DNA of 64,000 nucleotides from Pseudomonas fluorescens. GTDB lineage: Bacteria; Pseudomonadota; Gammaproteobacteria; Pseudomonadales; Pseudomonadaceae. The position numbers and the translations under genes are program-made. How positions within the stretch are numbered: the first letter of the stretch is position 1; each line of letters starts with the position of its first letter. Below the pieces are notes generated by a model that worked only from the letters and a program-made list of their open reading frames with translations, ran no database searches and was not told the DNA's origin. The DNA is taken from contig NZ_CP015225.1 in assembly GCF_001623525.1 (NCBI RefSeq), forward strand, positions 3,472,001-3,536,000, given 5' to 3'. Positions 18,218-26,725 of this stretch are shown here, in pieces.

Positions 18218-19377
18218 CGGATCAGCTCCCAGGACAGGTGAACATTGATCGCATTGGTAAAGTTGACGGCAATACCCACGCTGTAATCGGTTAATGCCTG
18301 GTGCCCCTTGATTCCCATGCTCAGCAACAGCTCGTCGCTATCAGCAGTGGTGGCACCCAATGTGTGCTCCGCCTGAAAGCACTGCCAAAGCGAACGAGAT
18401 TGAGAGTGATCAAAACTGGCTGTGACAGTAGAAACCGTAACGTCGTTGACAACGTTATTGGAGAACAGCACACACATATACGGGTTTGCGGGGGTGCTCC
18501 AGCCCACCGCATTGTTGCTGATACTTTGCAAAGCAGGTGACAAATAGCTGTAGTTGCCCCCAACCCACCCGGCCTGAACAAACGCCAGTGAAGTCACGGC
18601 ACTCGGAGAGGGTGTCGGATTCCCCGCCACAAGCCGCGCCGCACGCGCATGGGGATCAAGCGGCAGATACACCACCCCGGTACCATTTACCGTTTGCGTC
18701 CAGGTCAATTGAGCACGGTTGTAGATCGTGCGAATCGTCGGCAAGGAGCCCGGCGCCCCGGTCATCACCCAGGCCAGGCACATGTCCAGGGGGGTGGACG
18801 CAAAGCCGCCGCCGGACGCTCCGTTGACAGTCCCCTTCAAGGATTCCGGCGAAGGGTCATACAGGCTTCCACGCTGCATATAGAACGTCAGCGCGCCGCC
18901 TATGACCTGCGCTCTAAGAAAATAGCTAGCGCTGGGCAACAAGTCGGCGCTGCTCCAGGCCGCCGTCACGTAAGTACGGGATCGACCCAACCGCCCACTT
19001 ACCACCTCTTGTCCAATGCTGATGTACACACCCGCCGGAATCGAGACACGGCCGCCGCTGGTGGACAGCGCCATTGGCGTTATCGCCAAGCGGGCGTCCG
19101 CTGTTGCAATCGTTGGCAGCGGTAAGGCGGTGATCGGAAGCGCGAGGTCCTGGTTCCAGCCCTTGGCGGTGACTGACTGAATCGCCTCGAGCAATTGATC
19201 GTTTTGGGTTTCATCTGGCGTCAGATCCCCCGCCTTGATGACATTCACGATTTCCTGCGTCACACCGTTACCCCAAGCCGCCGGAATCAACGACCCGGGC
19301 GTTCCGGTCAAGGGGTTTTCATCCACGAACTTCCCATTCACCAATCCGGCGCTGGGCACACTCTTCGGATAATCCAT
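18214..19377 (-). CDS. Tailocin tail fibre A of the Mu-like module
   Basis: 387 residues. It begins with the same ~70-residue anchor as fibre B (MDYPKSVPSAGLVNGKFVDENP...GSLIPAAWGNGVTQEI), then diverges completely; the C-terminus (SMGIKGHQALTDYSVGIAVNFTNAINVHLSWELIR) has no collar motif. Two different tips on one anchor suggest alternative or mixed receptor binding. It lies 11 bp downstream of gp48. Confidence 0.82.
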   Translation of the reverse strand: MDYPKSVPSAGLVNGKFVDENPLTGTPGSLIPAAWGNGVTQEIVNVIKAGDLTPDETQNDQLLEAIQSVTAKGWNQDLALPITALPLPTIATADARLAITPMALSTSGGRVSIPAGVYISIGQEVVSGRLGRSRTYVTAAWSSADLLPSASYFLRAQVIGGALTFYMQRGSLYDPSPESLKGTVNGASGGGFASTPLDMCLAWVMTGAPGSLPTIRTIYNRAQLTWTQTVNGTGVVYLPLDPHARAARLVAGNPTPSPSAVTSLAFVQAGWVGGNYSYLSPALQSISNNAVGWSTPANPYMCVLFSNNVVNDVTVSTVTASFDHSQSRSLWQCFQAEHTLGATTADSDELLLSMGIKGHQALTDYSVGIAVNFTNAINVHLSWELIR

Positions 19378-19388
19378 CCGTCTACTCC

Positions 19389-19988
19389 CTAGTCATAATT
19401 GATGTGAACCTTGGTATGCGCCGGTGCGCTGCGGTGGATCAGGCATTCCAGCGCCGAACCGGGATTGACGCCAAAACGCTCCCCCCAATAGCTCGCACCA
19501 AAACGCCGCCCCAGCAGCAGGCGGCCGCCGGTATTGAGGGTCCACATGAACTGCGCCTGCCAGGTACCGAAATGCGCTTCGCCGAACCGTGCGCGCCCCA
19601 TGCGCGGTGCCTTGAGTTCGGTGATGGTGGCGTTGGGGTAGCCCTGGCTCTTGGCGATTTCCACGTAATACGCAATGGCCTGGCTGCCCACCGCCAACAA
19701 CCGTCGGCGTACCGCCAAGCGACGATCGTCATACAGCGGCGTGGCGCCCAGGCACGGATCAGGCAGGTTCATCACCCGCTCCCAGTCCGGCACCAACTCA
19801 CTTACGCCCGCCGGGTCCATCTCGTTGAGCAAGTCGGCGGCACGGGCGTCGAGGCGGGCCAGCTCCTGGGCGATGCCTTGCAGCACGTCGTCCAGTTCCG
19901 GCACACGCTCCGGATCCCACGCCGGACCGCTGGGCAGCAGGCTGCGCAGTTGGGCCTGGTACTGTTCGGCGGCTCTTATTCCAGCCAT
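19389..19988 (-). CDS. Mu gp48-like baseplate protein (DUF2313)
   Basis: 199 residues. Matches the Mu gp48/YmfQ family: YQAQLRSLLPSGPAWDPERVPELDDVLQGIAQELARLDARAADLLNEMDP at the N-terminus and YVEIAKSQGYPNATITEL in the middle. In Mu it joins the baseplate wedge and links fibres. Its start overlaps the end of gp47 by 13 bp. Confidence 0.9.
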   Translation of the reverse strand: MAGIRAAEQYQAQLRSLLPSGPAWDPERVPELDDVLQGIAQELARLDARAADLLNEMDPAGVSELVPDWERVMNLPDPCLGATPLYDDRRLAVRRRLLAVGSQAIAYYVEIAKSQGYPNATITELKAPRMGRARFGEAHFGTWQAQFMWTLNTGGRLLLGRRFGASYWGERFGVNPGSALECLIHRSAPAHTKVHINYD

Positions 19989-21016
19989 GTGCAGCCTCCG
20001 AACGTCAGCAACTGGTTGCTGGCGGCGACGACATCGGCGACTGGTGCGCTGAGTTGGTGGTCGGTTTCGCCGGTGGCGCTGCTGATGGCTTCAGCGATAT
20101 GGCTCAGCAACAGCGTTTCGCCGAGGCCGGCTTCGCGGTTGTGCAGGTCGCGCAGCTGCGCCTCGACGGCCGCGCGCACGGCGCTGGTGTCCGGGGTGAT
20201 GCGCAGCCTGTAACTCACCGGCACCTGCGTTGGCGCCAGCACGTGCAACTCGGCGGTCACCGGACGCAAGGGCTCGATGTAGGCCCGGACCTCTTCCAGT
20301 TGCTCCGCGTTGGGGATCGGTTGCGGATCGTCGTCCCGCATCACGAAAAGTCCGACAGTGCCCGGTCCCAGGTAGCTGCCACGGCACCACGCGCGGGTAA
20401 TGCCAGGGCACTCCAGGGCCCACGTTTCATAGTCCTGGGCCGAACCGCCGTGAGGAATGACGCGATAGGAACGGATCACCCGCGCCCGCAGGGATTCGAG
20501 GCTTTCCCGGGCAACACCGCCGGTCAGCCCCGGCGCCAACACGGTGAAGCTACTGCCAATGCCGAGAATCGGTTGGACTGGCGTCAGCACCAGGCCGGCG
20601 TCGGCGTTGCCCAGGCTGCCAGCGTCCAGTGCGGCGATGGTGGAGCTGTTCAGGCCATTGCTGGTAGTGCGGGCGGTGGTCACTTTGAATGTGCGGCCAT
20701 CGGTGGATTGCAACAGCGTGTCGACATCCAGTACCGCGCCAGCGGTGGCGGTGAAACTGACACTGCCGCTGGCCACCTGGGCCGCTTTGCGCGCCTGGTT
20801 CAGGCGCAGGGCAGCGATGCGCTCAAGGGTGGATTCATCGGCCTTGTCCGGCAGGATCTGCTCGGCGATCCAGTCCAGGTAGCCATACAAGCCATAGGCG
20901 GCGCCACCCAGGGTGCGGGCCAGCACTTGGGCATCGGACTGGCGCAGCGAATCGCTGGCCAGGTCGCTTTGGGCGCGCTTGATCAGCACCGGCAGCGAAG
21001 GGGTTTCAAACGGCAT
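19976..21016 (-). CDS. Mu gp47-like baseplate wedge protein (gpJ family)
   Basis: 346 residues of the baseplate J/gp47 family: MPFETPSLPVLIKRAQSDLASDSLRQSDAQVLARTLGGAAYGLYGYLDWIAEQILPD, then SLESLRARVIRSYRVIPHGGSAQDYETWALECPGITRAW. Wedge component that triggers sheath contraction. It overlaps gp46 by 11 bp. Confidence 0.93.
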   Translation of the reverse strand: MPFETPSLPVLIKRAQSDLASDSLRQSDAQVLARTLGGAAYGLYGYLDWIAEQILPDKADESTLERIAALRLNQARKAAQVASGSVSFTATAGAVLDVDTLLQSTDGRTFKVTTARTTSNGLNSSTIAALDAGSLGNADAGLVLTPVQPILGIGSSFTVLAPGLTGGVARESLESLRARVIRSYRVIPHGGSAQDYETWALECPGITRAWCRGSYLGPGTVGLFVMRDDDPQPIPNAEQLEEVRAYIEPLRPVTAELHVLAPTQVPVSYRLRITPDTSAVRAAVEAQLRDLHNREAGLGETLLLSHIAEAISSATGETDHQLSAPVADVVAASNQLLTFGGCTWLE

Positions 21017-21407
21017 AGGTCACCTGCCAACTATTATCGGGGTTGATGTCCAGGCGCTCGCCGTCAGCCAGGGTCAGGACCGTGCGCAGGTTCAGGCGTT
21101 GGGCGTCGAGGCGTTCGCTGATGATGTCGATGGCCTTGCAATGGCCGTCGTCGATCAGCCATTGCAAGGCTTCGCGGGCATAGAATTCGGCATCGATCTG
21201 GGTTTGGCGGGTCAGCTTGACCCGTCGCAACAGCCACAGCCGCGAGCCGATGCGGTCGTCGGCAACGGTGGGAAAGGTGTCGCCCCACCAGCCGAAACGT
21301 TCGTCATCGTCGACGGCATCGTCGTCAGCGGCGCGACGCCAGGTGAACAGGCTGATCAGCACCGAGCGGGTCAGCGCCGCGTGCAGGTTCTGGCTGATGA
21401 ACATCAT
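21006..21407 (-). CDS. Mu gp46-like baseplate protein (GP46/gp25 family)
   Basis: 133 residues; phage GP46 family: AALTRSVLISLFTWRRAADDDA...WWGDTFPTVADDRIGSRLWLLRRVKLT, then ALQWLIDDGHCKAIDIISERL. It takes the gp25 (wedge) role of other contractile tails. It overlaps gp45 by 4 bp. Confidence 0.9.
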   Translation of the reverse strand: MMFISQNLHAALTRSVLISLFTWRRAADDDAVDDDERFGWWGDTFPTVADDRIGSRLWLLRRVKLTRQTQIDAEFYAREALQWLIDDGHCKAIDIISERLDAQRLNLRTVLTLADGERLDINPDNSWQVTYAV

Positions 21408-21913
21408 GGCCCTCCCGCCGGCGCACCGGTCTGGCCGTTGCCGGCCTGTACACCGACATGCACGTGTTTGATCTGGCTGATACCGCCGGCGATCTGGTCG
21501 CCCTTGGAAACGATCTTGCCGGTGTGGTTGATGACCGGGCTGTCGATGTTCACCGCACTGCTGGCGCGGATGTTCAGGATGGCGGTGTCGATGTCGATGA
21601 CACGGCCGCGCTTGAAATGGATCTTGTCGCCTTCGTCGGTGTAGAGCGCCACTTCGCCGGGGGCCAGGGCCTGGAGGCGGAAGCGGCGATCGGCGACCAC
21701 CAGGACCACGGCATGGGAACGGTCGCCCCCCAGGAACGTGGCAATGCCCTCGGCACCGGCCAGCGGGTTGCTGGTGAAGCCGTAGGGTTCGAAATGCTCC
21801 ATGTCGTCGTTCACTTCGCCGGCGGTGAGGCGCATTTGCAGCGACTGCAACTTGGTGGCCGAATGGGCGAGCACGACAGTGCCGCGCGCCAGGAGGCGGG
21901 TCAGTAGGCTCAT
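21404..21913 (-). CDS. Mu gp45-like baseplate spike
   Basis: 169 residues. Central spike that punctures the target outer membrane. The N-terminal OB-like part (TRLLARGTVVLAHSATKLQSLQMRLTAGEVNDDMEHFEPYGF) leads into a repetitive beta region and a tip with the HxH motif (KHVHVGVQAGNGQTG), known in Mu gp45 and P2 gpV to bind iron at the apex. Confidence 0.92.
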   Translation of the reverse strand: MSLLTRLLARGTVVLAHSATKLQSLQMRLTAGEVNDDMEHFEPYGFTSNPLAGAEGIATFLGGDRSHAVVLVVADRRFRLQALAPGEVALYTDEGDKIHFKRGRVIDIDTAILNIRASSAVNIDSPVINHTGKIVSKGDQIAGGISQIKHVHVGVQAGNGQTGAPAGGP

Positions 21914-21980
21914 TGAGGTTTCCTTGAGAATCGGGGACTTGAACGCGGTGTTCGGATCAACGTCTCTATTGGCTGCACTG

Positions 21981-22014
21981 CCGCCATCGCGAGCAAGCTC
22001 GCTCCCACAGGGGG
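21981..22014. repeat. Single REP inside the tailocin operon
   Basis: ATCGCGAGCAAGCTCGCTCC with a CCCACAGGGGG tail, in the 130-bp gap between gp45 and gpP. It is a different REP subtype from those at 3.2 and 5.2 kb. Confidence 0.8.
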
Positions 22015-22043
22015 ACTGTGGTGGGCAGGCGTCGGCGTGGGGC

Positions 22044-23084
22044 TCAGGGTTTTGGCGGCATCGGATTGGCGTCGAAGGTATGCGGCGGCGCGACTTGCAG
22101 GGTGGTGACGGAGCCTTGGGCCGACAGCGAGTACGTCACTTTGGAAATCAGCATGTCACCGTCGAACCCCAGCACCGGGTCGATCACCCGTACCAAGGTG
22201 TTGTGCCGCCACAAGTCACCATTGGCCTGGCGCCAGCCTTGCACGCGGTAGGTGGTGGTCAAGGCCTTGCCGGTGCGGATGGCGCTTTCCCAATCAGCCC
22301 GTTGCTGGGCCAGTTCGAAGGTCAATTGCGCACTCTCGCTGATCACCGTCACCCGCTTGCGCTTGAAGCCCAGATCGGTGGCAGTGCCAGAGACTTCGCT
22401 CACCGCCGCCCCGCTCTGCTGATCGTTGCCCTTGTGCTGGCCGATGACCCGGTATTCGGAGAACACCTGGCTGTAGTCCATCGGCGCGTTGCCCGACAGA
22501 ATGTTCTTGCCCAGTTCCAACACATCACTGGCCCGCCCACCGCTACCGGGTTTGGCCAGCAACACACGTCCTTGCGCGTCATCGGTGGAGAACACTCGGA
22601 ACAACGTCAGCAAACGGTCGATGGATTGAAAGACCGTTTCCCCCGGCACGATGCTGTGTTCGCTCAACCGTGCGGTTTCAGGGATCTCGCTGACGACCCC
22701 CACGCCGTATTGCGATGCCAGGGCCTGGACGATGCTCAGCAGCGTTTGCCCACGCCATTGGGTCGGGCGGTTGATCGCCGCGCAGTCCACCAGGTCCTGG
22801 GTCTTGGAAGCGCCTTCAATGCTCAGGCTGATCTGCCGACCGTCATAGCTGACCGGTGCCTTGAATACATATCCGCTGAGGACCAGATCGGCACCAATGC
22901 GCACCTGGCATTCATCGCCCGGACGGATCGGCACAGCTTGGGTCTGCCCCGGCCATTGCCAGGTGATGTCGAGTTTGAAGGTGCGGAACTGGCGCTCCAG
23001 GTCCGCACTGATTTCCACGCTTTTCCAGCCGCCGTAATCCAAACCGCCGATAGTAAGCGAGACAGCGTTGTCGAGTTCGCTCAT
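22044..23084 (-). CDS. Mu gpP-like baseplate hub
   Basis: 346 residues; gp27/gpP-like hub on which the spike sits. MSELDNAVSLTIGGLDYGGWKSVEISADLERQFRTFKLDI and the ...VRIGADLVLSGYVFKAPVSYDGRQISLSIEGASKTQDLVDCA pattern are typical of Mu gp44/gpP (ImpA-like) hubs. It starts 3 bp after gpN. Confidence 0.9.
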   Translation of the reverse strand: MSELDNAVSLTIGGLDYGGWKSVEISADLERQFRTFKLDITWQWPGQTQAVPIRPGDECQVRIGADLVLSGYVFKAPVSYDGRQISLSIEGASKTQDLVDCAAINRPTQWRGQTLLSIVQALASQYGVGVVSEIPETARLSEHSIVPGETVFQSIDRLLTLFRVFSTDDAQGRVLLAKPGSGGRASDVLELGKNILSGNAPMDYSQVFSEYRVIGQHKGNDQQSGAAVSEVSGTATDLGFKRKRVTVISESAQLTFELAQQRADWESAIRTGKALTTTYRVQGWRQANGDLWRHNTLVRVIDPVLGFDGDMLISKVTYSLSAQGSVTTLQVAPPHTFDANPMPPKP

Positions 23085-23087
23085 GGC

Positions 23088-24326
23088 TTACTCCCCCGAG
23101 ACTTTCAGGTCATTGGGCGGCAGGAAACCAGGATGGGCGACGCCGTTACGCTGGGTCACCTCCGTCACCCGGGTGGCATCGGCGAATTGCTGATATGCCA
23201 CCACCAGCGCCGGCAGGCTTTGCTTGAACGACAGGTTGATCAGCCTGACGCCCGAAGACGCCACCGCCGTCAGATGCGCGGCCATTTGCTGGCGCAGGTT
23301 GTTCATCGCCTGGTAGTGCTCCGGATCAGCCTTGAGGGAGGCCTGCCAGATCGCCTCGTTAAGGGCATCGCGCAGGGCCAGCACATCGTCGGCCACCGGT
23401 ACGTCCCGGCGCTGGACCGGTTGCATGGCCTGTTGCGCCACCGACGGCGTAGCGCCCAACTTGACCACAGGCGCCGCCACCGGCATCGCCGCAATCCATT
23501 GCGCGGCCTGCACCAGCAGGGTGTCCTGTACCAGGTCGGCCACGGCCTGGGCCGCCGCCATGGTGTCCTTGCCGGTGGTGAGTTTGGGCGCGTCGGCCTT
23601 GCGAATGGCCTCCACCTGTTGCGACACGCTGGCAATCACGCCGCGATAGCCGTCACGGGCAAAGTCCTTCAGCTCGCGGATGTCGCCCAGCAACCCCTTG
23701 AACTCGGCCACCACCTCCTTGGGCAACGCTTTCACCGCCTTGACCAGATCGCTGAGTTGCCGATAGGTCTCGATCAACGGCTTGAGCTCCTGCTCGATCA
23801 CGCCGTAGATTTCCTTGAGGCTGTTGCGCAGGTCAGCGATGCCGATCCGTGCGGCCTTGAGCAAGGTCATGGCGTCTTCGAAGCGCCGCACCGCCGAACC
23901 GAGAAAGCTGTCGGCCGAGACCAGCAGCAGTTTCTGGCTGTTGATCGTGGCCGAAGGGAATTGCAGCGGCTGGTCGGGATAAAACTTCAGGGCGAACGTC
24001 ACCAACCCGCCGTCCTGACGGGTCTGGGTCATGTCGCACTCGCCGACCTTGACCTGCAGGCGCCCCAGCCATGGATGCACCAGTTCGCCGCTGCCCTGCT
24101 CCAAGGCCTTGAGCAGCTTGTCGCGCTGCTCCAGGCAATCGGGGCCGACGATGAACGCGGTCAACTCATGAATCTTCGCCTGCTGGCCGAGCCCCTCGAA
24201 AAACGGCTGGTCACGCTGCGGATATTCATGCAACTGACCTTTGTGGCCGACCGGGGTTTTCGCCTGATCGACCCAGAACCCGACGCCACGAAACGACGCC
24301 GGCAACAAACGATCACGCCAGCTCAT
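23088..24326 (-). CDS. Mu gpN-like protein (DNA circularization N-terminal domain)
   Basis: 412 residues. The N-terminal 'DNA circularization' domain (MSWRDRLLPASFRGVGFWVDQAKTPVGHKGQLHEYPQRD...FEGLGQQAKIHELTAFIVGPDCLEQRDKLLKALEQGSGELVHPWLG) defines gpN, in Mu a tail/hub protein despite the family name. A long helical C-terminal part follows. It overlaps the tape measure end by 14 bp. Confidence 0.9.
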   Translation of the reverse strand: MSWRDRLLPASFRGVGFWVDQAKTPVGHKGQLHEYPQRDQPFFEGLGQQAKIHELTAFIVGPDCLEQRDKLLKALEQGSGELVHPWLGRLQVKVGECDMTQTRQDGGLVTFALKFYPDQPLQFPSATINSQKLLLVSADSFLGSAVRRFEDAMTLLKAARIGIADLRNSLKEIYGVIEQELKPLIETYRQLSDLVKAVKALPKEVVAEFKGLLGDIRELKDFARDGYRGVIASVSQQVEAIRKADAPKLTTGKDTMAAAQAVADLVQDTLLVQAAQWIAAMPVAAPVVKLGATPSVAQQAMQPVQRRDVPVADDVLALRDALNEAIWQASLKADPEHYQAMNNLRQQMAAHLTAVASSGVRLINLSFKQSLPALVVAYQQFADATRVTEVTQRNGVAHPGFLPPNDLKVSGE

Positions 24327-25887
24327 TGGAGCCTCCTGTGGAAAGTGAGCGATAGCCGATGCGCGAACTCACCGCCAGGGCCGGTTGATTGGTCTGGGGC
24401 GGATCGGCGCGCAGCCCGGCCGGCGCGTTTTCGAAGCGCACGGTCAGGCCGCCTTCGAGTTGCGTGCGGTTATTGGCGGCGCTTTGTTGCACCAGGGCGC
24501 TGGAGGTTTGTGGCAACGTACCCGGCGCCAGCGAGGTCTTCGCCAGAACGTTGGCGGAGGCTGGCGCCAGGCTGGACGACAGGCCCGGAGGCTGCTCGTT
24601 GGCCGCGCCAAAAAACGCCGGCGCCAGCTCCCCTTTGCCTTCGACGTTGGTGGCGCGCTGCGCCTCGGTCAAGCCCTCGACCTTAGCGGTGAACGAGGTG
24701 ATCATCTCGCCGAAGCCGCCGCTGAAAAACGCCTTGATCGGCGCAATCACCGCCTGCAACTCGTTCCACCACTGGCTGAACCACTCGCCCACCGGCCCCC
24801 ACTGTTGGGTGAGGCCCTCGATGGGCGACCAGTCGAACAGGCCGCTGAACACCGCCAGCATGATCGCCACCTGATTGCGCACGCCTTCGCAGATCCCGGC
24901 GAAGACTTCACCGATCGTGCCCCAATTGGCCATGATCAGTCCCAACGGTGTCCAGTCGAACAGGCCTTTCAAGGCGTCCATCACCGGTACGGTCAAGGCC
25001 TTGAGCAGGTCCCAGATCGCCGCGAATAACCCGGTCAGGGGCGCCCAATTGGCAATGATCAAACCCAAGGGTGACCAGGCGAACAGCGTCTGCATGAAAC
25101 CGATGACCGGCGTTGCCGCCGCCACGACCACATTCCAGAGGGCGCCAAAAAAGCTGCTGATCGGAGCCCAGTTGCTGATCACCTGCCCCATCGGGGTAAA
25201 GGCGAACATCGTCTTGAAGAACTCGACCATCGGCAGGACGATCGGCGCAAGCCTCTGCCAGAGTCCGGCGAAGAACGCTGAAATCGGCGTCCAGTGGGCG
25301 ATGATCATCCCTGCCGCCAAGGCGATGCCCATGGCAATCAAGCCGATGGGGTTCATCTTCAAGGCCTGGTTCACCACTTCGAACGCCTGGCTCGCGCCGC
25401 TGACCGCCATCTGGATCGCGTTGAACGCCACGACGCCATTCGCCAGGCCTTGTACCAGTTGCGGGTTGTCCTGCAGGACCTGGGCCACGCCGTTGACCAT
25501 GGGCTGCAAACTGACCGCCACCGCGTTGACAGCAGGCCCCAGGGCCGAGCCGAACTGCACCGACACGTTGCTGATGGAAGTCTTCAATCCTTCCAGGTTC
25601 TGTGCCGCTACACGGGGCGCGTCAGGCGTCTGGACAGCACTGGCCGCCGCGCTCGCCGCGCCTACTTCGTCCTTGAAGGCCAGCGCCGACTTGAGCCCGT
25701 CCATAAAGGGCTGGGCCAGGCCGCCGCTGGGCAGCAGACCGGAAATATCCAGGCTGCCCAGGCCCGTGGCGTCGAGGTTCTGCTTGAAACTCGCGACCTT
25801 CGTACGAAGGCCGGCGAGCTTGGGTGACAGCTCATCGATGCCCGTCAGCAGCACCGCTTTTTTCTCTACCGTTTGTGTGTCTGCCAT
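24313..25887 (-). CDS. Tape measure protein of the Mu-like module, with 41-residue repeats
   Basis: 524 residues; Mu gp42-like length ruler inside the tail tube. The middle carries five imperfect repeats marked by tryptophans at residues 199, 240, 281, 322 and 363, exactly 41 apart. Each has the pattern WxP(I/L)x3F...LF(A/D)(W/F)(S/T)P(L/M)G....N. The repeats are hydrophobic enough to be membrane-active. ATG 25887 is used; it overlaps the stop of the frameshifted chaperone (TGATG). At 1.5 A per residue the tail would be roughly 80 nm (inference). Confidence 0.9.
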   Translation of the reverse strand: MADTQTVEKKAVLLTGIDELSPKLAGLRTKVASFKQNLDATGLGSLDISGLLPSGGLAQPFMDGLKSALAFKDEVGAASAAASAVQTPDAPRVAAQNLEGLKTSISNVSVQFGSALGPAVNAVAVSLQPMVNGVAQVLQDNPQLVQGLANGVVAFNAIQMAVSGASQAFEVVNQALKMNPIGLIAMGIALAAGMIIAHWTPISAFFAGLWQRLAPIVLPMVEFFKTMFAFTPMGQVISNWAPISSFFGALWNVVVAAATPVIGFMQTLFAWSPLGLIIANWAPLTGLFAAIWDLLKALTVPVMDALKGLFDWTPLGLIMANWGTIGEVFAGICEGVRNQVAIMLAVFSGLFDWSPIEGLTQQWGPVGEWFSQWWNELQAVIAPIKAFFSGGFGEMITSFTAKVEGLTEAQRATNVEGKGELAPAFFGAANEQPPGLSSSLAPASANVLAKTSLAPGTLPQTSSALVQQSAANNRTQLEGGLTVRFENAPAGLRADPPQTNQPALAVSSRIGYRSLSTGGSNELA

Positions 25888-26314
25888 CACTGCACCTGCT
25901 GCGTCGCATTGATCCGTTGCGCGTGCTCCAAGGATTCGCGGAGCACATCCAGTGGCCTGGCCATCATCTGTTCGGGGTCAACCTTCCAGAACCAGGCCAG
26001 GTCATAGGCGGCGGCGATCAGGTCGCCGATGGCTGCGACGCCGCACTCATGAAAAAACTCGCCACGGCCCAGCTCAAGGCGTTGAGGTCAGCCAGGTCCA
26101 ACTGGTTGACCGACGACGGCGGGATGCCGGCGCACACCGCGATGTATTTGGCCGCAACGTCCATGTCCAGGCTCACCTCCTCGCTCTTGTCGATCTTGTA
26201 CGGCAGCGCCTTGATCGCCCGCACTTCCTGCACCGTCGGACGGCGCAGGGTCAGTTCGCTCAACGGCTCGCCGTGGGCCTCGATGGCCACGCGCAGCGTC
26301 ACGACATCGGTCAT
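25887..26314 (-). CDS. gp41-gp41' tail chaperone, -1 frameshift product
   Basis: Predicted 142-residue fusion. Ribosomes reading frame 0 (AGT TTT TTC) can slip by -1 at the heptamer T-TTT-TTC (26057-26051). They then read ...CGVAAIGDLIAAAYDLAWF and on to ...AQRINATQQVQ. The extension frame has no earlier stop and ends in a TGA that overlaps the tape-measure ATG. This matches the known G/GT-type chaperone frameshift of Mu and other long-tailed phages. Frameshifting itself is inferred. Confidence 0.8.
26018..26314 (-). CDS. Mu gp41-like tail assembly chaperone, unshifted form
   Basis: 98 residues: MTDVVTLRVAIEAHGEPLSELTLRRPTVQEVRAIKALPYKIDKSEEVSLDMDVAAKYIAVCAGIPPSSVNQLDLADLNALSW, characteristic of the FluMu gp41 family. 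It binds the tape measure during tail assembly and is absent from the finished tail. Its start overlaps the stop of the tube gene (ATGA). Confidence 0.9.
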   Translation of the reverse strand: MTDVVTLRVAIEAHGEPLSELTLRRPTVQEVRAIKALPYKIDKSEEVSLDMDVAAKYIAVCAGIPPSSVNQLDLADLNALSWAVASFFMSAASQPSAT

Positions 26315-26658
26315 TGCCAGGTCCCCTTGATGCCTTCGAATTTCAGCTCGATGGTGGCGTCGTCCCCCTTGGACACCGGCTCTTCCACCAGGTAGGCGCC
26401 GGCCAACACATAGACCTTGCCGTTGTTGAATTCGCAGGTGACGGTCATGTCGGTGCCGGCGACCAGTTGCTTGAGCGGGAAGTCCGCGGTGTGCAGCGCC
26501 GTGACCTTGAAGGACGGGGCGATGTCGGTTTCCTTGTAGAAACCCGGTACGACGGTTTCGCGTTTGGTGAACATCAGTGGCGCTTCGCAGCCGCCATTGA
26601 TGGTCAGTTGAGCGCCGTCCACTTTGACGTAGCAGGTGCCCGCAATCAGTTGACCCAT
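26311..26658 (-). CDS. Tail tube protein (Mu gpM-like)
   Basis: 115 residues. Subunit of the inner tube: MGQLIAGTCYVKVDGAQLTINGGCEAPLMFTKRETVVPGFYKETDIAPSFKV...TVTCEFNNGKVYVLAGAYLVEEPVSKGDDATIELKFEGIKG. ATG 26658 follows GGGAGAAACACC. A terminator-like hairpin lies between it and the sheath gene upstream. Confidence 0.92.
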   Translation of the reverse strand: MGQLIAGTCYVKVDGAQLTINGGCEAPLMFTKRETVVPGFYKETDIAPSFKVTALHTADFPLKQLVAGTDMTVTCEFNNGKVYVLAGAYLVEEPVSKGDDATIELKFEGIKGTWQ

Positions 26659-26675
26659 GGTGTTTCTCCCTTCAA

Positions 26676-26700
26676 ATAAAAAGCCCACGCAAGGTGGGCT
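26676..26700 (-). terminator. Terminator-like hairpin between sheath and tube genes
   Basis: On the coding strand AGCCCAC-CTTGC-GTGGGCT followed by TTTTTATTT: a 7-bp perfect stem, 5-nt loop and T run, in the 67-bp gap. It is inside what must be one transcription unit, so it is either bypassed or sets the sheath:tube ratio. Confidence 0.7.
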
Positions 26701-26725
26701 GAATGCATGCGACTGAGTGCTACCG

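Noticed and set aside
16585..19377. Invertible fibre cassette
   Set aside because: Both fibres point the same way, and no invertase gene or flanking inverted repeats were seen.
21801..24686. 961-codon open frame on the plus strand
   Set aside because: It runs antisense to gp45, gpP and gpN, which have clear homology and overlapping starts and stops. Long antisense frames are expected in GC-rich DNA.
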